64,000 bases of DNA from Chaenocephalus aceratus (GCA_023974075.1 CM043792.1:16273373-16337372), one strand, 5' to 3'; counted from the first letter of the stretch, positions 23,601 to 39,620 are shown. Program-made: numbers and translations. Notes: generated from the sequence alone by a model not told the origin.

Positions 23601-26600
23601 CTGTAACGGACCCTGCCGTGTTATCTATGATTACTATACGCCTTACATTCATAATGTCAGCCGGAGGGAGGGGGAGTGAGTGGAGAGTGAGAGCTGTCAT
23701 CTTCCCTTTACAAGCTTCAAAAATGTATTTATCGTGTGATTTTGGAAATAAAAGTTTCATATTCTGAAAGCCAAGACTTTGTTTATTTAAATGTTTTTTA
23801 AAAACATCCGAAATAAAAAACATTTTTTTTATTATTTTTAAAAACTTTTTTATTGGCTCATGATAGGCCCCTGATCTCCGTAGGCCACTGGGCTTCAGCC
23901 CAGGTCAGCCCGTGCATTAAGGCGGCCCTGCAAGTCCCCCCCACTTTTTCAAATTATTAGTTTAGACACCCCCACTTTTATCATGTGGAAAGTCCGTGAA
24001 TTGGTCTCTCCACTCGCCACACTTTGTAGAGCGCTGTGTCAGTGCTTCACTATCAAATCCATTCCACTTGTTTATTGAGAGAATGCCCAAATCAATGAAA
24101 CGCCGTACCATGTTTTCACTGCTACTTTGTACCAAGGCAGATTCTCACATAGCGCGCACATGTTCAAGGAGTGTTGTCATAGTTGGACAGCTCAGATCTG
24201 TTGTATGAAGCGATGCTGGTAGCGGAGGTAAGGCACACACACCAAGTGTTCAGGACATTGTTAATACAGCGAAAATCAAAGCTGATGATCTCTTGGTTTG
24301 ATATGTTTTCTCCCCCAGACAACATGGACATAAGAACAATTTCAAATTTCAAAGAATAGGAAAGTAAGTCTTCAGCTGGTAGCAATTAATCAGTTAACAG
24401 TGATGGCGGCAGCGGCAAAAGCGTCTCACTTCTGGAGAGGAGTTTCGTCGTTATGTCATGATAGAGAGATACAAATATTGAATAGTTTAGATGAGAAAAG
24501 GCAACGAAATGCCAGGTTACTAGTATTTATAATGTAAACAGGGAACATGAATAACCCGATCTCTCTGTGCTCATGTAAACACCATGATTCTTTCACACAC
24601 AGTGACGTCACGAGCTACCCACAATGCAACGATGCAACGCGCACCATATATATATATAAATACGCCATTTTCCTGGAGGTGCAAATATCCTGGAGGTGCT
24701 AATATAAACAGCTAGCTAACGTAGCCAGGCAGAGCGCACTAGATTTTTTTTCTGAATTAACGACTTTAGAAATCGCTGCATGTCTTCGGATTACATCTCT
24801 GGACTTGAGGGGTGTGCTCTAGGTCGTTACCAGCGTAAACTAGAGCTGTGTGGGTTGTCGGATTGCCCTTACAGACTGCCTGCAGATGTATGGAAAAACG
24901 ACTCTCGAAAGTGGCCTTCAGTCGATTTTGGCAGCATCTACGTCTATCTTCTGGAAACACCAGGTGAATACCCCACTTGTCACAATAATATTATCATGCC
25001 AATGCATATATGTGGTATTTTAGAGTTGACTAGATATTGATTAAGGCAATAGACTATGATATTCTGCTTGCACCTCGCGTGAAATGGCGGATACCGGAAG
25101 TACGGTGTCGCCCTCGGCCCAATACCCGTATGTGTGTGTGAAAGAATGTCCATGTAGAGACGCAGTCAGTGTGTTTTACTGGAGCCTCAGTTCGATAAGA
25201 GATTATTTTCTGAGTTCTTTAACTTCGGTACTCTCTATCAAAATGGTAATGTGCATTATGTTTTAATTATACTTCTTATCATTCAGAAGCTTTTTGTGTG
25301 TGTTCATGTTTTACTGAGTGCTTATAGGCCATTTCCATCCCAGTATTCAGTTAACTGTTTATTTTCTGTGCACATTACATAGACTAGCTAATATTCTACC
25401 TACTGCTTGGGACTTTGAGTCTTCAAAATGTCCAATGTCACAGACTGGGACTTACTTTAGAGTCAGTTGTATTTACATTCAGTATGACTTGTTATGATTC
25501 AATGTGAAAGAGTATACTGCTCAATAAGTAATGATCACTTCACCACCTCTCTTGACATCTAGGTGCTTCAGAGTGAGTCAGAGGCAGAACACAGGGACAG
25601 TGGAGAGAGGTCCGTTGCTGAGGTGAGTGATGAAAGGGAAATGACAGTTTAGAGTCAATTGTGATGTGGACTCTCATCCCAGAATGTTAAGGAAATCAGT
25701 GGGGATATTGAAAAGGAAACATTTCAGTCAAGGGGCATCATATGACCAATATAGACAGAAGAGCAACATTTAAGTCAATGATACTATTCCTAGGTGAACT
25801 TAACATCTGCATATGGAGTCAGATCAGTCTCAATATTAATAAATGCTCACAGAAGGATTCACAAATGTATTTTGCGATTTATATATAAATAACTCTCCAC
25901 AACAATATCTCTCAATGCACTCACAAATATTTATTGTTGTATATAAATGTACAAAAAATTGGCATTTAAACTGCTTTTTATTAATTCAAAGACGGCTCTG
26001 AATTAATAATCAAATATGTTTTCTTTCTTTACTACTGGATGAAATTACAAAATGTACCCATAATTTTCCTCATGCTAGTATAGCCACATAAAAGTATCAA
26101 ACCACCTGTTAAAACGCACCAGAATACAGGAAATATTTTTTTTTGTGGGGGAGGACCCCCACACCCCCTGTTAAAAAGGTCCCCCCTACATTCAGGATGC
26201 TTCCTACGCCCATGAGGCCTATTATATTCAGAGCCCTTAATAACATTCATTTTCTGGGCTCAATATGTGTCTTGGCTGTGTTCGTTGTGAAAACAAATGG
26301 ACCCAACAAATAGATACACGGATTGACCGTCCTCATCTGCGCTCTTATTTTGTCAGGTAACTTCCGGTAGCAGAATATGAAAAACCGGTAGTTATTTTGT
26401 TTCTGTTTTCTAGTGATTTTATTTTTTGTTTTGAGAAGTAGAAAATGAAAATCATCCCGTTTTTTAAGTTTAGTAAATCCATTTTTGACCATGATAAAGA
26501 AAAACACCTTTTATTTCAATTTTGGTTTTTCAATTTTAAAACTGTCTACTGACGTGTATGGCAGCAACAAAGGATTTCAAAGTCCAGCAGCTCAGTTTGA

Positions 26601-28967
26601 ACTTATTCTGCAAATCTAGCTTGAATCTATTCTGTATTTTTGCAAATGTGAGCCCCTAACTAAACCAGAAAGTCAACATGTGAGTAAATACATGACTTAT
26701 GGCAAAACTAGAGCTAAGTAATAGATAATCTCTGAGGTAATACATTTGGAACAATGAAGGCAATAAGCAGCAGATTTTGTGGTTATATTCACAAACGAGA
26801 AACAACATACCTTTGCAAAGGTGCTGAAAAGTTCGGGGGTCACCTTGAGGGTCTTCTTCTTATCTCCATCGTACACAATCTTTGATCCCACTGGAGTGTT
26901 GGCCTGGGTAATGATAGCCCTGTCCAAACCATGGCACTGCCTGCTCAGCTGAGAGCTGGGGAAACACAAGGACTTTGTTAAACAACTTACAAGAAGGTCA
27001 GGGGAGTTAAAGACAGAACGCTTCATAATTCAGGCAGTTTGTTCAGATTATAAATACGAAGATTCTAATTTCCTGTTTTTAATTGAATAAAGAGACCCAG
27101 GTTGGTAGAAGCAGAGTTTGGTCCTTCAGGGGAAGTCTTTCTGTTTTTCCATAACTCATATGACCTTATAATGCAAGTTCCTCTGCTTTTATCTATACTT
27201 CTATTCTCACTTCTTCTTCTTCTTCTTTCTTCTGACTGTTCTGTACTTATTTTTTACAAGAGCAAAACACATTCTACAAATCTGTTGATTTTTCTGTCAA
27301 TCTTTGAAACTAGTACACTTTACTTTGATGCATTGCATTTATATTTAAAAGCTTTTTGTGTAACATGTCAATCAGGTGAGTTGGCCCAACAATATGGTGT
27401 TGGAGTTAGGTAATGATAGTTTATTGAAGTACTCCCCTTGAGCTCGGCTTAATGTACAATTTATTTAAACTGCCTTTTAAATCATATTGATTGTACATCC
27501 CAGGGACATGTATAAAAACATATACATGGTATAGCGGTTGTTTTGTTGTTTCCAAAGTTAAAAATAAAGTAAAATACCTGTGTCGTAGTTTACCTGAATT
27601 GTTGGTAATTGTTTTCCTGCTTCCTCCAGGTTTGAGAGTAACGCTCTATTACATTGTCGATGACCTCTCTGTGTGACCCACAAACACAAAGTCAAGTGTT
27701 TTATCACTGTAGTGCTGTTTTGTCTTGATATGATTCAAGCATGAACACAAAGCTCCTCTGAATAGAAACAGTAATGGTTTTTGCCCTCACCTGCAGCCTT
27801 TACAAGGGTCAGAGGGGTCAGGGGTGCTTTTCTTTTTAGGATGCGGCCTCTGAGGTTCCACATTACTGTGGAGTGAACAAGAGAGAAACAGGACAGGTGT
27901 CAGACAAAGATTAGTTATTTTTCTATCGGTTGTATTGATTCATTCCATGCAACTTTATGTTAAAGGAAGCAATCTTAATTAAAGGGACAGTGTGAAGGAT
28001 TTGTCATATAACTTCCAGCACCTTTGCCTTGCTCATAGGCCATGGCATCATTACACTCCTTAATTGAAGGCCCTATCCAAAGCCAGTGTATGATTTGTCT
28101 CTTTGCTACTGTAAAACATGACCGGTGGAAGAGGACCCGCTGCCTTTGTAGGTATGAATGGCCTAAGGTAAGGAAACATAACTACTCTTAGCTGTCTGGA
28201 TTAAAGACTACTCAAAACATGTTTTTGAATTGTATATTACATTTCTGCCAATGGATCCCCCTAAAACACAACAGAAATGTAAAGTATGGGAGTACAAGCA
28301 GTAAATGCTTTTATACAATCAACTACATGGTTAAACATAAAGTTCTATGTGCATACACTTCTAGCTTCAAGCCACATTAATGTTATATTTTGTGTGGTTC
28401 TACTGTTGACATTGAGGTAGAGCAATGGTAAGTCTCTTCTCTTAATGAACAACCAATGTACACACACATGTGCAGAGACCTTTGCTACTTTGGTATATTT
28501 TAGCAGATGTGTGCACCCTGTGGTCAGAGTTTTGTAATGTCTGTAATCTATGGTATGTTTCGTATTTACAGTTATGTGTCCTGTTCTTTTCCTGTTATGA
28601 AGTATGTAAAAAGTCTTTGATAGAGGGTGTTTATGGGTATTGGTTGTTGCGCCAGCTCAGAAACAGGACAGTTAAGGTATTCTAAAACTGCCTCTGATAT
28701 AGCACTTCCAATGAATGAATGAATGAATGGGGTTTCAGGGTTAGGGTTTTGGCCATTTCTGTTACAAAAATTGCTTTTCACTTTCTTAACATAGATACTT
28801 AACAGAACACCATTTAAAAATAAATTAACTTAAAAAGTGACGTTTTGCAAATCAATTTTCCACATTCTCCACTATTATTATTACAATTAGAATGCTTAAT
28901 ATTTTTTCAAATTGAATCCACATTCGATATTTGTCTTGTAAAATATGACATACAAGGTAAAAGAATA

Positions 28968-29000
<33 letters not shown>

Positions 29001-29475
29001 TATTTATTGTAGTAATAATGATATAATCTATTTAAAATTGTAAATGTATTGTATGTAGACATACATTGAAATCTAGCCTCTGCATTTACCTTATCCTAGG
29101 TATCAAGAGCATTGCGGTGGTACGATACAGCACTAGGGAAACAATGTGGCGGTCGCGTACCTTGCTAAAGGGGCGTCTCAGCCTGGAGGTGAACAAGCAC
29201 CTCTCAAAGTACCAGTCAATACTCTACACCTGGTACGATCAGAGACGTGAACTGACAACTCATTTTGTACTAATACACTTTCCATAGTTTTGTGTCTTTT
29301 GACAAAAAGAATGACATGAGTTGTAAAACATGTGTGTGTGTGTGTGTGATTGAAAAAGGTTGGGAAACACGTACTTGTTGTTGACCATATACCAGATGAC
29401 AGTGGTCAGCAGGCTCCCCAGACAGAAGAGAGTGATCACCAAAGAGAAGAATAACTTCAAGAGCTGTCCCCTCAT
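14623..29475 (-). CDS. Alpha-2,8-sialyltransferase, ST8SIA1/5/6 group (six coding exons)
   Basis: Coding exons on the minus strand are 29475-29375, 27865-27791, 26955-26811, 15510-15398, 15273-15181 and 15100-14623. All have GT-AG borders and matching phases, and they give 1005 bases or 334 residues. Residues 1-34 are a short tail plus signal-anchor ([20 protein letters not shown]), as in type II Golgi enzymes. A Lys/Pro-rich stem follows. The sialylmotifs are present: motif L from residue 119 ([17 protein letters not shown]), motif S near 255-278 ([20 protein letters not shown]), motif III (HYYDD, about 292) and motif VS (HSMPAE, His304 and Glu309). N-glycosylation sequons occur at 113 and 130. 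Such enzymes transfer sialic acid from CMP-Neu5Ac in alpha-2,8 linkage to sialylated glycans in the Golgi. The GFWPF after motif S places it with ST8SIA1/5/6 rather than the polysialyltransferases. ST8SIA6 or the related teleost-retained ST8SIA7/8 types are the best candidates, but the exact member is not certain. Intron 3 is 11.3 kb of transposons. Confidence 0.93.
15580..16850 (-). repeat. Dispersed repeat R2, copy A (uninterrupted)
   Basis: This stretch is the inverted counterpart of two blocks further right, 22211-22595 and 26212-26545. It runs through GAATGTTATTAAGGGCTCTG near 15967 and ACTTCCAGTCAGTACTCCC near 16743. Copy A passes straight through the point (about 15997-16006) where copy B is split by a 3.6-kb insertion, so it preserves the empty site. 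It has no coding potential that I recognise and lies in sialyltransferase intron 3. Confidence 0.8.
16205..16660. repeat. Degenerate tandem repeat, about 160-180 bp units
   Basis: The phrase ACTGTGTACTTTT, followed by AATCCTCTGTCAA and GTCCCCT, recurs near 16247, 16427 and 16587. Each time it is followed by a diverged version of a segment containing GATACTGTT or GATATTGTTGGA. Roughly three units are visible, part of repeat R2 copy A. Copy B at about 22380 carries a single unit. Confidence 0.65.
16860..17638. other. Intronic DNA with no recognised feature
   Basis: Part of sialyltransferase intron 3. AT-rich, possibly an old dispersed repeat, but I see no termini, tandem structure or coding sequence. 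Confidence 0.4.
18187..18520 (+). repeat. 36-bp minisatellite, nine units
   Basis: The unit GTACTTCTACTCCTCTACAG plus TTCAGAGGTACATGGT recurs every 36 bases. Units 3 and 7 share the same variant (TTATACTCCACTAC instead of TTCTACTCCTCTAC), so a block of four units was itself duplicated. Because 36 is divisible by three, all three forward frames stay open; the resulting ORFs are artefacts of the repeat. Confidence 0.95.
18868..19232 (+). repeat. Minisatellite of about 33-36 bp built on TACTTTTACTCAAGTAC
   Basis: The phrase ACTTTTACTCAAGTACAAGA followed by CTGAGTACTTCT is repeated about ten times with truncated units. It corresponds to the terminal region of the nested element, amplified in place. 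Confidence 0.9.
19818..20167. other. Intronic DNA, probably old dispersed repeat
   Basis: No terminal repeats or protein similarity. The phrase ATGGGGTGTCATCATATGCC near 20138 resembles ATGGGATGTCATCAAATGCC near 21152, so this stretch and 20896-21200 may be parts of one repeat family surrounding the purine minisatellite. Confidence 0.4.
20168..20895 (+). repeat. Homopurine-rich minisatellite, about 22-24 bp units
   Basis: About 730 bases consist of variants of GATCAAGAGAAGAGAGAGAG plus GGC or GGT, with some units carrying TAGAAGAGTGAGAGG. The plus strand is almost pure purine, which suits triplex (H-DNA) formation. The many open frames on both strands follow from the low complexity and are not genes. 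It sits within sialyltransferase intron 3. Confidence 0.93.
20896..22210. other. Intronic DNA with no recognised gene
   Basis: AT-rich sequence. The ORF near 21004-21558 has no domain character and runs through repeat-like sequence, so I do not call it. Confidence 0.4.
22634..23930 (-). mobile_element. hAT element nested in the ISL2EU-like element
   Basis: The perfect 8-bp duplication CAAGTCCC (22626-22633 and 23931-23938) flanks inverted ends CAGGCCCACCTTAA and TTAAGGCGGCCCTG. Removing it restores the continuous left end of the ISL2EU-like element. It carries a transposase N-terminal remnant on the minus strand. Confidence 0.88.
22963..23131 (-). pseudogene. N-terminal remnant of a ZMYM1-type hAT transposase
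   Basis: The minus strand reads [20 protein letters not shown] and then [20 protein letters not shown], ending at a stop near 22964. By family knowledge, a basic SGAxxRK start followed by the phrase KxPKLTxYFKP is typical of the N-terminus of hAT transposases of the ZMYM1/TTF-zinc-finger kind. No zinc finger or RNase-H-like core follows. Confidence 0.65.
24780..24963 (+). CDS. First exon of a transposon-associated YqaJ/SWIM-type protein (fragment)
   Basis: The exon starts with ATG and encodes [20 protein letters not shown], then [20 protein letters not shown] and the end VYLLETPG. It stops in phase 1 at a donor, CCAG/GTGAATAC. I recognise the [10 protein letters not shown] segment from the beginning of a large family of uncharacterised fish proteins that continue with a SWIM zinc finger and a YqaJ nuclease domain; this is family memory, not a search. 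No downstream exon of that type was found before the end of the element at 26211. The gene is probably truncated in this copy. Codon use looks protein-like and there are no internal stops. Confidence 0.5.
25084..25622 (+). CDS. Possible two-exon ORF of unknown function inside the ISL2EU-like element
   Basis: 25084-25245 reads [20 protein letters not shown] and onward for 54 codons to a donor (ATG/GTAATG). 25563-25622 follows an acceptor (CATCTAG), is exactly 20 codons in the same phase ([20 protein letters not shown]) and ends at a donor GTGAGTG. The two join in frame and the second exon is acidic and Ser/Glu-rich. I do not recognise a domain. It may be the start of the element's second gene or a chance pairing of splice sites. 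Confidence 0.3.
27866..29374. other. Sialyltransferase intron 1
   Basis: Non-coding. The part around 27970-28170 (AAAGGGACAGTGTGAAGGAT onward) resembles a common teleost dispersed repeat but I could not define its ends. A TA-rich microsatellite lies at 28966-29005. Confidence 0.45.
28966..29005. repeat. TA-rich microsatellite
   Basis: An uninterrupted run of alternating T and A with single G and C interruptions, in sialyltransferase intron 1. Confidence 0.9.
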
Positions 29476-33530
<4,055 letters not shown>

Positions 33531-33660
33531 GCGCAGTGGTAGATAAAGTACTCACATCTCATATAGAAATAACAATGCAAAAATTCTCAATACAAGTAAA
33601 AGTCCTGCTTTCAAACTTTTAGTTAAATGAAATGACTTGACATACTGCTGGGTATAAGTC
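33531..33660 (+). repeat. Decayed copy of the CAGTGGTGGAAGAAGTAC hAT-type element
   Basis: GCAGTGGTAGATAAAGTACTCA, read from 33534 on, matches the terminal repeat seen at 63946. It is followed by ACAAGTAAAAGTCCTGCTTTC, the family's subterminal sequence. The right part is missing. Confidence 0.6.
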
Positions 33661-33983
33661 CTTCATACAATATTTTGGTTCCCTTGTTTCTTCAAGGTCC
33701 CATGTCATGGCCATTTCTACTGATCATAATTCCATTGTTGAGGTATACTAAAATAGATTTATATTGCGCAATTTTCCAAACTCACATTGGTTTCTCATAC
33801 AGCATCTCTGTAAAGTATGTGTATTCACTCTCTGTCCTAAACGGCTTGTTGGAGCTCCTGCCCCCCCCTCCCTGTGAGCCCAGTGTACTCTGATTGGTCG
33901 GGACGTTGCGAGGTTTCCTGGTCGGCGACACCACGGGACAGTGTGAAACTCATCCTGAGCACACACAAACACTAAAAGCCGAA

Positions 33984-34022
33984 GTAAAAACAATAAGTGT
34001 GGCTTGATATTGAGTAAGAAAA
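33984..34022 (-). repeat. Short fragment of repeat R1
   Basis: Contains AATAAGTGTGGCTTGATATT followed by GAGTAAGAA, which is the R1 body sequence also seen near 10220-10250. Confidence 0.6.
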
Positions 34023-34438
34023 AGGTTAATATGTGTTAATAAATATGTGTACTGAAACAAATACCAATAACTGTATTACATTGTTTTCTTATGCGCAATT
34101 ACTTCATATTGTCTTTGTCTTTTTCGTCCCGCATTTATTGTGCCCCCCTCAGAAAATAACTGGCCCCAGCCTGGCCCCCCCAGTCAAATTGGTCTAGAAC
34201 CGCCACTGCAGCAGAGAGCATTTCTTCGCGATCCCAACTCGTCTATTACCAACCAGGGGTCTGCCTGTTAGTTGAAAATGTACGCTAAAGGTCCCCACCC
34301 CTCCTGGGTTGCGGTCGGATAATCAAAAAATCCGCTCCTACCGTCTATCCCTTGACCTCTGTGTGAAACGTCATGGGGTTAAGGGATAGTGGATAGGAGA
34401 ATTCAAAAGGACTTAGGAGAAGAGACTGTGGTACTTAG

Positions 34439-35006
34439 CACATGTGTCAAACTCAAGGCCCGGGGGCCAAATCAGGCCCGTGGTGGATTTAATTTCAGCC
34501 CGCAGGATAATTTCTAATTACTATTCGATCTGGCCCGCCGGTATATTGCACGCACACCTTCACTCAATCCTGAGGATTTCCTCAGTTCAGAGCCTGAGCC
34601 CAAACATTGATGAACTTGCACCCAAGATGAGATGCCCAAGATGGCTTGAACTAGCATCGCTGAGCAGCAAACTGATTTTCAATGGATGTTTCCTTCTGCA
34701 CTGGTTTTTTCTTTGAGGTAAATAGTTTTTTTGAAGCTGTTGTTGGCCTGTGGAAAAATATAATCATAAGAAATGACTCCGGAAAAGCTGCAGATAGAGC
34801 CATAAGAAATGAATGCAACTGATTATTTAATGTGTAATGTTGTTTTTATAGGCAATCATTTAAGCTTTGTTAGTTCCAGGTTTAATATGTGCAATAAGTT
34901 ATTTTCAATAAGTTCTGCAATAAACATTGAACCAGTCCGGCCCTCGACTAGTAGCCTATCGATTTTTTTATTTTGGCCCACTGTGTATTTGAGTTTGACA
35001 CCCCTG
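34439..35006. mobile_element. hAT-like element with TGTCAAACTC ends
   Basis: The left end CACATGTGTCAAACTCAAGG and the right end TTTGAGTTTGACACCCCTG are inverted repeats of the widespread vertebrate type beginning CAGGGGTGTCAAACTC. The phrases GGCCCGGGGGCCAAAT and TTTTGGCCCACTGTG are characteristic. The interior (568 bp in all) has no transposase and a clean flanking duplication was not found. Confidence 0.7.
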
Positions 35007-35299
35007 CTTTAGAGAATCCAACTGCACTTTCACTATCCGACGTGTTTATGATACGCCAGCGGACGTCATAAATGTGCGTCTGCTGCTGTGGGGAAACTAT
35101 GGAAACTACAGTTTTCTATACCACGGACTACAACATGGATGTATAATAAGAACAACGGACTACTGTAAACTCATCTAGAGACTCTGCACCGTGCTCTAAC
35201 GCTGTTGTTTTATGCTTTAAGAACGTGGACAACAGAGAAACATATTCTTCATGACCAAAGTTGGAATTGATATAAAAAAGGAAAGTGAAACTTATGCTC

Positions 35300-35842
35300 G
35301 TCATGTCGAACACTGACAGTAAGTCAACATTTTCCAGAGGATTTTTTTAAATCACCAGGTAACGCTAAAAAACACAACATTTATATAATTGTATGACAAA
35401 GTGTTGATTGAATATCTCTGGCTTGCTATAGCTACTTGCTAATGGTTTAGCTTACCCGCGCGATTCAAAGTAACGTCAACAATGTAGCTGTAATATGCTT
35501 TGTTTACATGTTCGCATAACTTGGAAGTTTACTGACATTTACATACCTTGTTTACCTGGCGCAAGTGGTGGCTCTGGGGTTGTTGAGTGAGGCATCACTT
35601 GAGAATTGTCGTCTTTTTTAAGAAAGATTTTTCTTATGTCCATCTTCAAAAACTCCCGAGTCCGACTGACAGTACCTGTCAGCAAATAAGACACGTTTAT
35701 TTCCATGCAACTCTCTGGTGATTGGTCTGGTGTCTTGCCTCTGTTGCATTCACTGAACAAGGGAAATTACAATCCTGCCGTCCTCTCTAGTGTCATGACG
35801 AGGTTCAGGTAAAGCACGGTTAATGTATTATATTATTGAGGG
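35300..35842 (-). repeat. Repeat R3, copy without the palindromic insertion
   Basis: This block is the reverse complement of 50130-51832 minus the insertion at 50456-51591. On the minus strand it carries an ORF (35760-35539) containing MDIRKIFLKKDDNSQV and PEPPLAPG before a donor-like GTAAAC. The other copy keeps the same reading frame (NIRKIFLKKDDNSQV), which suggests that R3 descends from the first coding exon of a transposase gene. The MDIRxFF-like start resembles hAT transposases, but the rest of such a protein is absent. Confidence 0.65.
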
Positions 35843-35942
35843 AGAATTGTCAGGGGCTAAAGAAAAAACATCCGGGGCTTGCCAGGCGACGCGCCTGGGT
35901 ACGGGTAATAACCAGAAAAGCATAACATGGGACCTTTAAGAT

Positions 35943-36356
35943 ATAGAAGGCAGCCGGTTTCAGTGGAAGATCCACTGAAAACGACATACTATGCACCAAA
36001 TGAATCAGACACAATTAGTGAATAGCTGGTGAACAGTAGATATTAGGAGGTAAACATTAGTCAATACAGACTAAGAACACAGCTCAGAGTAAATATTAGA
36101 TTTATTCCAGGTGGCCAAAATAACACTTTTTATTACACTAAACTTAGATTATTATAAACTGTAAATTAGGTATTTATAGCAAAACAAAGCTAATTAAAAT
36201 GAGATTTTCTAAAACTAATTTATGATTGTCTCAATCGTCTCATGAATACTATGGGTGTCAGCTTTCCAGCTTTTCAAACTATTTGCCCCCGCTAATCAGG
36301 TATTCACTTCATGAGGAAAGAAAGTACACATGATCATCTGTGTTTTTATGTACACT
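35943..36356. other. Spacer beyond the 3' end of rpl19
   Basis: AT-rich sequence without recognised features. The rpl19 transcript probably ends within this stretch, a short distance below the AATAAA signal. Confidence 0.5.
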
Positions 36357-36362
36357 TTTATT
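36357..36362 (-). terminator. rpl19: rpl19 polyadenylation signal AATAAA
   Basis: AATAAA on the minus strand, about 50 bases after the rpl19 stop codon. This fits the very short 3' UTR usual for ribosomal protein mRNAs. Confidence 0.85.
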
Positions 36363-36410
36363 GTCAACACTTGACAGGTGGCAGTGTCAGGCAGGAGTGA
36401 CGGTTCCACA

Positions 36411-38841
<2,431 letters not shown>

Positions 38842-38872
38842 GGCTGCTACTTCAGTGGGAAAAGGAAGGCTT
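38842..38872 (-). promoter_or_regulatory. rpl19: rpl19 5' UTR with probable TOP-type start
   Basis: Upstream of the ATG the minus strand reads CCTTCCTTTTCCCACTGAAG and then TAGCAGCC. A pyrimidine tract 20-30 bases before the start codon is what a terminal oligopyrimidine (TOP) leader looks like. By family knowledge TOP leaders place ribosomal protein mRNAs under growth-dependent (mTOR/LARP1) translational control. The exact first base cannot be read from the sequence. Confidence 0.6.
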
Positions 38873-39529
38873 GAGAGACGGACTGGAACCTACCATTATG
38901 AAGGAGAGTCCATCTCTGAACGCGAAACATCTCTGTTAATCTAGACTACAAATGGCATTATAAATAATGTTTTCATTAGAAGTAGTGCAAATGTTTGCAC
39001 TTACGTATAGATAAGATTGGTGGAAAAGGATACCGATAATGGAAATGTAGAGATTTGAAATCTATGATCACCCCTCTTAAATAGAATGGTACAGATCAGT
39101 ATTTTTACAGTGCATTATGGGTAAGGTCGGGTGCATTCTGCTGTCGAACACATGAGGACGCTGTTGAATCCAGTTTTCAGTTTAAACTAAAAAACATAAC
39201 ATTACACGTTATATGTTTTATACAATGCATTTGTACAACGAGGGCCAATATTCTTAAATGATAATATAACATTACTAATGTTACCCTTTTTTTGTGTAAT
39301 ACTTGACGTAAAGCCTTCAACAACCTTTAAAAAGAGATGATAAAGTTGCACAATGTAAATAAAAACACAACAGTATAACTAACAATGATGCAACTCAATA
39401 AACAATAACAATAGAGGGTTATTTTATTATTATATTGTAATCTGTGTTTGTTTACCATCATACATTGATGCTAAATGCCTTCCTGACTGAGAAAATAGCT
39501 GCATATTATGATATATGTGTATGTAATTT

Positions 39530-39620
39530 ATTATATGTAATGCCTTGTCTTTTATCTATGTAATGTCTTGTCTTTTATCTGGACCCTGAGTCTGTAATAA
39601 AGTTTTAATTTAATTTCATA
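39530..39620 (+). repeat. Probable LINE 3' tail
   Basis: Repeated phrase TAATGTCTTGTCTTTTATCT followed by GACCCTGAGTCTGTAATAAA and a T/A-rich end, the form of a teleost LINE 3' terminus. No coding part remains. Confidence 0.4.

Larger units (their letters stand above)
22596..26211 (+). mobile_element. ISL2EU-like DNA transposon, non-autonomous, with AT duplication
   Basis: The ends GGGCGTTGCA and TTCCTACGCCC are short inverted repeats, flanked by AT on both sides (22594-22595 and 26212-26213). The border is fixed independently by comparison with the empty site in repeat R2 copy A. By my recollection of the family, ISL2EU elements make AT duplications and carry a YqaJ-nuclease gene besides the transposase. 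An exon of the sort found at the start of teleost YqaJ/SWIM-type proteins lies at 24780-24963. No transposase core or YqaJ nuclease domain is visible, so the copy is incomplete. A hAT element (22634-23930) is inserted near its left end. Confidence 0.6.
22211..26545 (+). repeat. Dispersed repeat R2, copy B, split by a 3.6-kb insertion
   Basis: 22211-22595 and 26212-26545 together match copy A (15580-16850) in inverted orientation. The junction is clear. Copy A reads continuously (on its complement) GTCCATTTTAGACACAGGTC, whereas copy B has GTCCATTTTAGACAT, then the insertion, then ATGAGGCCTATTATATTC. Confidence 0.8.
33695..35935. mobile_element. piggyBac-like non-autonomous element with nested insertions
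   Basis: The left end AGGTCCCATGTCATGG and the right end CATAACATGGGACCT are inverted and bordered by TTCA (33691-33694) and TTAA (35936-35939), a one-base-diverged TTAA duplication. By family memory, the sequences just inside both ends match a very common teleost element. The 2.2-kb span is inflated by the hAT-like insertion at 34439-35006, an R1 fragment at 33984-34022 and the R3 block at 35300-35842. Confidence 0.6.
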
